This document shows positions 1 to 4,923 of a stretch of DNA of 5,921 nucleotides, piece after piece. Below the pieces are notes generated by a model that saw only the letters and a list, made by a program, of their open reading frames with translations, was not told the DNA's origin and ran no database searches. Numbering within the stretch: position 1 is the stretch's first letter; each line of letters starts with the position of its first letter. The DNA is from Rhizorhabdus sp. (GTDB lineage: Bacteria > Pseudomonadota > Alphaproteobacteria > Sphingomonadales > Sphingomonadaceae). The position numbers were made by a program, and so were the translations under genes. Location: assembly GCA_004297635.1 (NCBI GenBank), contig SCUQ01000277.1, forward strand, positions 1 to 5,921, in the 5' to 3' direction.

Positions 1-1029
1 ATCATGAGTCTTCCGGTAGAACAGCCCGTCGAACAGCGGCCCCGTCGACCGCCCTTCGGCGGCGCCATGATGAATATAATGGTGGAGGGGCAGCATGCCT
101 GCCGCATGCACATCGGCATGGATACTGTTGTACCAGGATGACGAGAAATAGAGATTGGGATCGAGCGCATCGGCTTCGCGACCGTGGCGAATATAGTCGA
201 TCAGAGGATTATGGGTGGCGATCAGCGCCGAAAGCTCCGCATCGACCGGGCCGACGCCCAGCCCCGCCACGTCGACCAGAGTCTGGATGACAGGTTCATG
301 CGAGGGGGTGCCGGGCGCCCGGATGATTTCGATCCGGCCGTCCTCGACCAACCCGACCCCGCCGCCCAGCGCCAGCGGGGCCAGGCCGAACAGCCGCTCC
401 ACCGCATGGCCCAGCGCGCCGTCACGCTCCTGGCTCATCGATCCGCCCTCGCCGAAATCGGCAAGCGCGGCGACCTTTTCCAGCAGTGCGCGCCGCGCCC
501 AAAAGAAGGTGCCCGCGAAGAAACCCCAGTCGGCCGGCGGATAGGCCGGCGCGACGAGCCGCGGAGCCAGATCCGAAAGCAGTTCGGCATTGCGGAACAG
601 ATGGCTCGCGACCGACTTGTAAAGCGGCTTGGCGCCCAGCAGCGACAGATCCGGATTCTCGTCGAAGGCCGCGGTGATGGCATCGACCAGAGCGCCGTTC
701 GCGATCATCCCGTCATAGGCGAGGCGACGCCATTCGGGCGCATAGCCCGATCCGCCTTTCTTGGTGTGGAGCTTGCCGATCAGATCATAGCCGCGCTCGG
801 CCAGTAGCGGCAGCAGCTCGAACAGCGGGCCGATGTCCCACCCGCGATTGGCGACGGGCACCACCTCCGCCTTGCGCGGCAGGCGTTCCAGCGCGGCAAG
901 CACGGTGGGATCGAGGGCAACGCTGTGCGTGACGAAGATGTCGGCCCGATCGCCAAGCGACGCGACCCTGTCGATCAGCTCGACCGCGACCTCCGGGTAG
1001 AAGAGATGGAGGACCAGGGCCGCCTTCAC
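1..1029 (-). CDS. RgpF-type (rhamnan synthesis F family) glycan protein with C-terminal repeat module, partial
   Basis: The reading frame is open at the left edge, so the 343 codons seen are the N-terminal part of a longer protein. Residues 1-235 match the rhamnan synthesis F (RgpF) family, which acts in building rhamnose-containing surface polysaccharide or O-antigen. Visible landmarks are ALVLHLFYPE (4-13), ADIFVTHS (29-36), VANRGWDIGPLF (59-70), LIGKLHTKKG (83-92) and WGFFAGTFFWARR (168-180). Residues 274-343 carry a different element: NPLIDYIRHG, then LYFSSSWY, ADVHAAGMLPLHHYIHHG and GPLFDGLFY. This repeat unit recurs in the next two genes, and a further copy seems to begin at the window edge. 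The GTG start overlaps the sulfotransferase stop as GTGA, with GGAGGG 8 bases upstream, which points to translational coupling in one operon. The family call is strong, but the sugar and linkage cannot be read from the sequence. Confidence 0.88.
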   Translation of the reverse strand, partial: MKAALVLHLFYPEVAVELIDRVASLGDRADIFVTHSVALDPTVLAALERLPRKAEVVPVANRGWDIGPLFELLPLLAERGYDLIGKLHTKKGGSGYAPEWRRLAYDGMIANGALVDAITAAFDENPDLSLLGAKPLYKSVASHLFRNAELLSDLAPRLVAPAYPPADWGFFAGTFFWARRALLEKVAALADFGEGGSMSQERDGALGHAVERLFGLAPLALGGGVGLVEDGRIEIIRAPGTPSHEPVIQTLVDVAGLGVGPVDAELSALIATHNPLIDYIRHGREADALDPNLYFSSSWYNSIHADVHAAGMLPLHHYIHHGAAEGRSTGPLFDGLFYRKTHD

Positions 1030-2213
1030 GCTGCGGTCCCTCCGGCGGCGATCCGCCGTGCCATCTGCCGCGCATAGAAACCGGTATCGAACAGCGGGTT
1101 GGGATTATAGCCCTTCACGGCGCCGATCGTGAGATAATGCTCAATCGGATCGAGCCCGCTCGACGCGGCATCGGGATAGCTGGCCATATACCAGTCGCTA
1201 TCGAACAACCCGCTGTCGCGGATCAGCGCGACGGCATCGGCCTGCGCGGGTGTCGGGGCCGGCATCGACTGCGGCGGCGGCGCGGCGGCGGGCTGCAGGT
1301 CGGGCGCGGCGGAAGTGGCCTCGGCCTCCCCGGTGCGGCGGTGGCGCAGCTCGTCATGGATGATGTCGTCGGCAAGCCAGGGCAGAGCCTCGAACCGTTC
1401 ATAGGCTGCGTCGAGCACCGAGCGCGCCTCGACATCGTCGCGCTCGGCCAAGGCCCATAGCCCGTCCTGCACCGCGCCCACGATACCGGCAAGCGGTTCG
1501 CCGATACCGGAGGGGCCGTCCTCTCGATGATGGCGCAGTGATGGATCGAGAAAGGCGTCGACCTCCGTCGCCGTCGCGCCCTCGGGCATCACCCCGCCGG
1601 TCAGCGGCAACAGCTTCTCGGCCTCCCGCCGCCAGTCGGCCAGCATCGCCTCGAACGCGATCACCGTCCGCGCCAGCCCGCGCGTCGCGCGTTCGGCATC
1701 GATCATGTGGCGCAGCCATAGCAGCTGGGCAAAAGCGGCGGTGGTGCCGTCCCGGCTGGCGATCGAGCGGGCGACCGCCTGCGGGCTGCGCAGCATCACC
1801 ACCGCGCGGCTCGCCACGCCATGTTCGGCCAGTGTCTCGACGATGGTCGGGACGAAGCGGCACTGGCGCGGATCCTTGATCGTCATGATCGGGGCTTCGC
1901 CAAAGGCCTGGCCGACGGCCTCCCAGATCCGGTCCTTGCGCGAGCGCAGCGCCGATGGCTCAAGCCGCGACAGATCCAGCGGGCGCGGATCGAACCAGCT
2001 GGACCGCGCGACGCGCAGCAGCTGATCGTCCGCTTTGACGATCGCCGCCGATTCCCAATAGCCGCGCGCATTGTCCGCATGCGCCTCGATCGCATCGCCG
2101 GGCAAGGCCGCGCCGAGATAGCCGATCAGCCGGGCGAGCGCCGAGGTTCCGCTCCGATGCATGCCCAGCACCAGAATGGCGATCCGCGCCTGTCGCGTTT
2201 CCGACTGCCCCAA
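1026..2213 (-). CDS. Sulfotransferase family protein with Ala/Pro linker and C-terminal repeat module
   Basis: The product is 395 residues and probably transfers sulfate from PAPS to a glycan or other carrier in the cytoplasm. The N-terminus has the sulfotransferase 5'-phosphosulfate loop, LVLGMHRSGTSALARLI (14-30). It is followed by GYWES (51-55), a conserved IKDPRQCRFVP block (112-122) and LRSPQAVARSIASRDG (141-156), whose R142 and S150 fit the 3'-phosphate binding element. An Ala/Pro-rich linker (about 296-328) joins the catalytic part to a module at 336-381 (GLFDSDWY, YPDAASSGLDPIEHY, NPLFDTGFY) that is shared with both neighbouring genes. The start is TTG at 2213, with GGAG 6 bases upstream. 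The only upstream ATG is out of frame, and starting later would remove the P-loop. It is the first gene of a minus-strand operon with the RgpF-type gene. The acceptor is unknown. Confidence 0.9.
   Translation of the reverse strand: MGQSETRQARIAILVLGMHRSGTSALARLIGYLGAALPGDAIEAHADNARGYWESAAIVKADDQLLRVARSSWFDPRPLDLSRLEPSALRSRKDRIWEAVGQAFGEAPIMTIKDPRQCRFVPTIVETLAEHGVASRAVVMLRSPQAVARSIASRDGTTAAFAQLLWLRHMIDAERATRGLARTVIAFEAMLADWRREAEKLLPLTGGVMPEGATATEVDAFLDPSLRHHREDGPSGIGEPLAGIVGAVQDGLWALAERDDVEARSVLDAAYERFEALPWLADDIIHDELRHRRTGEAEATSAAPDLQPAAAPPPQSMPAPTPAQADAVALIRDSGLFDSDWYMASYPDAASSGLDPIEHYLTIGAVKGYNPNPLFDTGFYARQMARRIAAGGTAA
1038..1043 (-). promoter_or_regulatory. Ribosome binding site of the RgpF-type gene
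   Basis: GGAGGG on the minus strand lies 8 bases before the GTG start at 1029 and inside the last codons of the sulfotransferase gene. It decides the GTG start, which overlaps the upstream stop codon by four bases. Confidence 0.75.
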
Positions 2214-2284
2214 GCATGTCTCCGTCGTTCCGCCGGACGGTTAGCCGCTTGGCACCGGCCCGGCAACCGCGATAGGGCTATGCG
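2214..2284. promoter_or_regulatory. Divergent intergenic region between sulfotransferase and methyltransferase
   Basis: These 71 bases separate two genes transcribed away from each other, so promoters for both are expected here or in the adjoining 5' coding ends. I see the two ribosome binding sites and a small inverted repeat (CCGTC at 2222-2226 against GACGG at 2236-2240). No clear -35/-10 pair is visible on either strand. Calling it a shared regulatory region is inference from gene orientation. Confidence 0.4.
2220..2223 (-). promoter_or_regulatory. Ribosome binding site supporting the TTG start of the sulfotransferase
   Basis: GGAG on the minus strand is 6 bases from the TTG at 2213. The nearby ATG at 2217 is out of frame and only 2 bases from this site, so TTG is the better start. 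An in-frame stop (TAA, 2241-2243) limits any further upstream extension to nine codons, none of them a usual start. Confidence 0.65.
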
Positions 2285-3253
2285 ATGCAGGACCCTTCAC
2301 GTCTCGAACCGGCCACCGACGCCAATTTCGACGAACAGCTCTATCTCGCGGCCAATGCCGATGTCGCGCGGCACCCCGTCTACGGCAATGACCCCTGGCG
2401 GCATTTCGACCGCTACGGTCGGGGCGAGGGCCGCAAGCAGCAGACCCGCGCCGCGGCGGGCTATCCGGCGACGCGCCGGTCAGCCAAATATGAGCGCTTC
2501 CTGCCTTTGCTCGATGCGTCGCGCGGCACGGGCGGCGCATTTCGCTTCCTCGGCGATGCCGGCAGCTTTCCCGTCGCTTATGGCGGAGCGGCGCATGGGC
2601 TGGACGAATATGACGATGAATCCGCCAACCCCGGCCTGGGCGATTTCGTCGAGACCGTGCGGCTGAACCCCGACAAGCTCTATCTCGATGTCGGCTGCGG
2701 TCGGCGCAGCCGTCATTTCGACAATTGTCTCTATCTCGAAGTCTACCCCTCGGTCAGCGCCGATCTCATCATCGAGCCTGCCTGCCGCTATCCGATCGCG
2801 GACGCCTCGCTCGACGGAATCGGCTGCTTCGCTGTGATGGAGCATATGCAGGAGCCCTGGATCGCCGCCGAGGAGTTCCTGCGGATGCTGAAGCCCGGGG
2901 GGCTGGTCTTCATCGATTACCCTTTCCTGGTACCGGTCCATGGCTACCCGTCGCATTATTACAACGCCACGCGGGAGGGGTTGGCACGCCTGTTCGACCG
3001 AGGCTTCGAACGGATCAAGCTCGCCACCGAAGCGAACCAGACGCCGGACCATGCGATCCACTGGCAGCTGTCCGGCCTTGCTGCGGCGCTGACCGACGAG
3101 GGCGTGCGCCAGGAGCTGACGGGCATGAGCGTCGGCCAGTTGATGGCGGAGCCGCCCGGTGGCCCCTTCTGGCAACGGGTTCTGGCGGCAACGCCCGACG
3201 CGGCACGCAGCATGTTCGCGGCCGGGAACACGTTGATCGCACGAAAGCTCTAG
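2285..3253 (+). CDS. Class I SAM-dependent methyltransferase with N-terminal repeat module
   Basis: The product is 322 residues and probably uses S-adenosylmethionine to methylate a glycan or glycan precursor; the substrate is not evident. Residues 14-50 (FDEQLY, NADVARH, NDPWRHFDRYGRGEGR) are a copy of the module found at the C-termini of the two divergent neighbours. After a linker comes a Methyltransf_11-like core. Motif I is LYLDVGCGRRSRH (132-144), and E152 in YLEVYP is the likely ribose-binding acid. CFAVMEHMQEPW (181-192) and MLKPGGLVFIDYPF (201-214) follow, then the HYYNATREGLARLFDRGFE segment (224-242) usual in these enzymes. The glycine-rich loop lacks the usual GxGxG and resembles the LNLGCG-type methyltransferases seen in polysaccharide loci. 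AGGG lies 7 bases before the ATG. It is transcribed divergently from the sulfotransferase across 71 bases. Confidence 0.87.
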   Translation: MQDPSRLEPATDANFDEQLYLAANADVARHPVYGNDPWRHFDRYGRGEGRKQQTRAAAGYPATRRSAKYERFLPLLDASRGTGGAFRFLGDAGSFPVAYGGAAHGLDEYDDESANPGLGDFVETVRLNPDKLYLDVGCGRRSRHFDNCLYLEVYPSVSADLIIEPACRYPIADASLDGIGCFAVMEHMQEPWIAAEEFLRMLKPGGLVFIDYPFLVPVHGYPSHYYNATREGLARLFDRGFERIKLATEANQTPDHAIHWQLSGLAAALTDEGVRQELTGMSVGQLMAEPPGGPFWQRVLAATPDAARSMFAAGNTLIARKL

Positions 3254-3260
3254 GTGCTTG

Positions 3261-3275
3261 ATCCCGCAAGGGGAT
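3261..3275 (+). terminator. Short hairpin after the methyltransferase, possible weak terminator
   Basis: ATCCC-GCAAG-GGGAT forms a perfect 5-bp stem with a 5-base loop, starting 8 bases after the methyltransferase stop codon. No T-tract follows, so this is not a classical intrinsic terminator. It may protect the mRNA 3' end, or be chance. Confidence 0.25.
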
Positions 3276-3370
3276 GATGGGATGGGCAGGACGCGGTGAT
3301 CGGGGCTTTCCGACGCCGCATGTCGCTGCGACTGTAAAAGCTCCATTCCGGAGAACTGACCACTATTCAT

Positions 3371-3376
3371 GGAGAG
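3371..3376 (+). promoter_or_regulatory. Ribosome binding site deciding the DUF1993 start
   Basis: GGAGAG sits just before the ATG at 3381, 6 bases from its GGAG core. An in-frame ATG at 3369 would place this site inside the coding region with no Shine-Dalgarno sequence of its own. The later ATG is therefore preferred, and it also matches the usual MPLSL-type N-terminus of the family. Confidence 0.75.
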
Positions 3377-3380
3377 ATTG

Positions 3381-3908
3381 ATGCCTCTATCGCTTCACGC
3401 CGCCGTAGTACCGTCGATGCTCCAGATCCTGGGTGCCGTCGGTGGCCTCGTCGGCAAAGCCGCAGCGCATTGTTCGGAACGCGGCCTGCCTGCTCAAACG
3501 CTGATCCAGGCGCGGCTGGCGCCCGATATGCATCCCTTCGCCTATCAGGTGAAATCGGTAGCCGTACATTCTGCCGGCGCTCTGGCGGGGGCGCTTGCCG
3601 GCTCCTTCTCGCCCGACATGACGACACCTCCTGACAGCTTCGCCGGACTCAGCGATAAGGTGGAGGAAGCGCGCGCCGCGCTTGCGGCACTCGTACCGGA
3701 TGAGCTTGAACGTCTCGCCGGGCAGCCGGTGGCCTTCACGATCGGGGAGAAATTTCGCCGCGATTTCGTGGCGGAGGATTTCCTGCTGTCCTTCTCCCAG
3801 CCGAATTTCTATTTTCATGCCACAACCGCCTACGACATCCTCCGTGCCGAAGGTGTCTCGATTGGCAAGGTAGACTATCTCGGGGCCATGCGCGTGGTGC
3901 AGAGATAG
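3381..3908 (+). CDS. DUF1993 family protein
   Basis: The product is 175 residues, the normal full length of the DUF1993 family, small cytoplasmic proteins of unknown function that are probably four-helix bundles related to DinB/YfiT. Family landmarks are the N-terminus MPLSLHAAVVPSMLQILG, LIQARLAPDMHPFAYQVKSV (41-60), the FSPDM element (76-80) and the strongly conserved DFLLSFSQPNFYFHATTAYD (133-152). H63 and H146 are candidate metal ligands by analogy with DinB-like proteins; this is inference. There is no signal peptide or membrane segment. It lies 127 bases after the methyltransferase and 69 bases before yghU on the same strand, so co-transcription with yghU is plausible. Nothing links it directly to glycan synthesis. 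The family assignment is confident and the function unknown. Confidence 0.9.
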   Translation: MPLSLHAAVVPSMLQILGAVGGLVGKAAAHCSERGLPAQTLIQARLAPDMHPFAYQVKSVAVHSAGALAGALAGSFSPDMTTPPDSFAGLSDKVEEARAALAALVPDELERLAGQPVAFTIGEKFRRDFVAEDFLLSFSQPNFYFHATTAYDILRAEGVSIGKVDYLGAMRVVQR

Positions 3909-3933
3909 GGCAGGTTGCTGCCGCAAGAGGCAG
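3909..3933 (+). repeat. Three-segment inverted repeat with two mutually exclusive hairpins
   Basis: Immediately after the DUF1993 stop the sequence reads GGCAG, GTTG, CTGCC, GCAAGA, GGCAG. The central CTGCC (3918-3922) can pair perfectly with the GGCAG on either side (3909-3913 or 3929-3933), but not with both at once. There is no T-tract. It lies in the leader of the yghU message, 45 bases before its start, and could be an intercistronic processing or attenuation structure. With 5-bp stems, chance is a real alternative. Confidence 0.35.
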
Positions 3934-3966
3934 ATCGACCGCTTTCATGATGCGCCCGCCTGCAAA

Positions 3967-3971
3967 TGGAG
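3967..3971 (+). promoter_or_regulatory. Ribosome binding site deciding the yghU start
   Basis: TGGAG lies 6 bases before the ATG at 3978. The alternative in-frame ATG at 3966 overlaps this site and has no Shine-Dalgarno sequence of its own, so the MSKIDF start is preferred. It gives a length almost identical to E. coli YghU. Confidence 0.72.
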
Positions 3972-3977
3972 TACCGC

Positions 3978-4841
3978 ATGTCGAAGATCGACTTCACGCC
4001 CCCGCGCGTCTGGGCCTGGGATGCCGAAAATGGTGGGAGGTTCGCCAAGCTGAACCGCCCGATCGCCGGAGCCACCACGGAGAAGGAGCTCCCGGTCGGC
4101 AAGCATCCCTTCCAGCTCTACTCGATGGGCACGCCAAATGGCCAGAAGGTGACCATCATGCTCGAGGAGCTGCTGGAAGCCGGCCGGCAGGCAGCGGAAT
4201 ATGATGCCTGGCTGATCACGATCTTCGAAGGCGACCAGTTTTCCAGCGGCTTCGTGAGCATCAACCCCAATTCGAAGATTCCCGCGATGGTCGATCGGAG
4301 CGGGCCCAAGCCGTTTCGCATATTCGAATCCGGCGCGATACTGCTGCATCTCGCGAACAAGTTCGGCGCATTCCTGCCGACGGACGAGGCCGAGCGGGCC
4401 GAAACCTATTCATGGCTTATGTGGCAGATGGGCAGCGCGCCATCCATCGGCGGCGGCTTCGGCCACTTCTTCGCCTACGCGCCCGAGAAGATTGAATATG
4501 CGATCAACCGCTATGCGATGGAGACCAAGCGCCTGTTCGACGTCGCCGACCGACGGCTTGCCGAGAGTCGGTTCCTGGCGGGCGACACTTACACGATCGC
4601 GGACATCGCGACCTACCCCTGGCTACAGGCCATTGCCAATGACGGCTATAAGGGCTGCGCCGAGTTCCTGTCGATTCACGAGTATCGAAACGTCGACCGA
4701 TGGCTGCGCGAGATAGCGGCGCGGCCGGCGGTATCCCGGGGCATGAAGGTCAATCGTGTCCTCGGCCGGGACGATGACGGGCTGCGCGAGCGTCACGATG
4801 CGTCCGACTTCGAGCTTCGTTCAGGGGAAACCAAGCGATAG
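3978..4841 (+). CDS. yghU: YghU-like glutathione transferase / glutathione-dependent disulfide-bond oxidoreductase
   Basis: The product is 287 residues, against 288 in E. coli YghU as I recall it, and matches along its whole length. YghU is a nu-class glutathione transferase that binds two glutathiones per subunit and reduces disulfides in the cytoplasm. The long N-terminal arm (PPRVWAWDAENGG, 8-20; LNRPIAG, 25-31) precedes the thioredoxin-like domain. That domain carries LPVGKHPFQLYSMGTPNGQK (38-57), with T52 and N54 at the glutathione site, EYDAWL (74-79), GDQFSSGFVSINPNSKIPAM (85-104) and FESGAILLHLA (116-126), whose E117-S118 bind the glutamyl group. The helical domain shows GGGFGHFFAYAPEKIEYAINR (158-178, quoted in part from the conserved core) and AGDTYTIADIATYPW (201-215). 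The ERHDASDFE tail (271-279) is also family-typical. It is probably co-transcribed with the DUF1993 gene and converges on the GSCFA gene 82 bases downstream. Confidence 0.96.
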   Translation: MSKIDFTPPRVWAWDAENGGRFAKLNRPIAGATTEKELPVGKHPFQLYSMGTPNGQKVTIMLEELLEAGRQAAEYDAWLITIFEGDQFSSGFVSINPNSKIPAMVDRSGPKPFRIFESGAILLHLANKFGAFLPTDEAERAETYSWLMWQMGSAPSIGGGFGHFFAYAPEKIEYAINRYAMETKRLFDVADRRLAESRFLAGDTYTIADIATYPWLQAIANDGYKGCAEFLSIHEYRNVDRWLREIAARPAVSRGMKVNRVLGRDDDGLRERHDASDFELRSGETKR

Positions 4842-4848
4842 CCGGCGT

Positions 4849-4872
4849 GGAGACCAGATTCTCCGGGCCCGG
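4849..4872. terminator. Inverted repeats between convergent yghU and GSCFA genes, doubtful terminator
   Basis: GGAGA-CCAGAT-TCTCC (4849-4864) is a 5-bp stem, and it overlaps the 10-base palindrome CCGGGCCCGG (4863-4872). Transcripts of yghU and of the GSCFA gene both end in this 82-base gap, so a bidirectional stop is expected here. Neither strand shows a T-tract after a stem, and the assignment is therefore weak. Confidence 0.22.
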
Positions 4873-4923
4873 CCAACGCCTGCCGGACGATCGGACGCGG
4901 TAGATCGCGCAAATATTGCCGGC

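Noticed and set aside
88..122. Clustered CATG/GCATG inverted repeats
   Set aside because: They fall within coding sequence for the HADVHAAGM part of the repeat module and are explained by its His, Ala and Met codons. There is no sign of a separate site.
184..807. Long plus-strand open frame of 207 codons
   Set aside because: It lies antisense to the RgpF-type gene. Its product is Arg/Asp/Gln-rich with no recognisable motif, the usual by-product of GC-biased codon positions.
1821..2666. Plus-strand open frame of 281 codons across the divergent region
   Set aside because: It is antisense to the sulfotransferase and out of frame with the methyltransferase. The product has Arg/Pro-rich low-complexity composition and no motif, and both overlapped genes have clear family signatures.
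3254..3368. Possible sigma-70 promoter before DUF1993 (TTTCCG near 3307, TGTAAA near 3333)
   Set aside because: The spacing of about 20 bases is too long and both boxes are poor matches, so it is not supported as a feature.
2480..3370. Minus-strand open frame of 296 codons
   Set aside because: It is antisense to the whole methyltransferase core, which has recognisable SAM motifs. The antisense product shows no family features.
3387..3926. Minus-strand open frame of 179 codons
   Set aside because: It mirrors the DUF1993 gene, whose sense product matches the family end to end.
4841..4923. GCCGGC at both ends of the convergent gap, as possible direct repeats of an insertion
   Set aside because: This six-base palindrome is expected to be common in a GC-rich genome, and nothing mobile lies between the copies.
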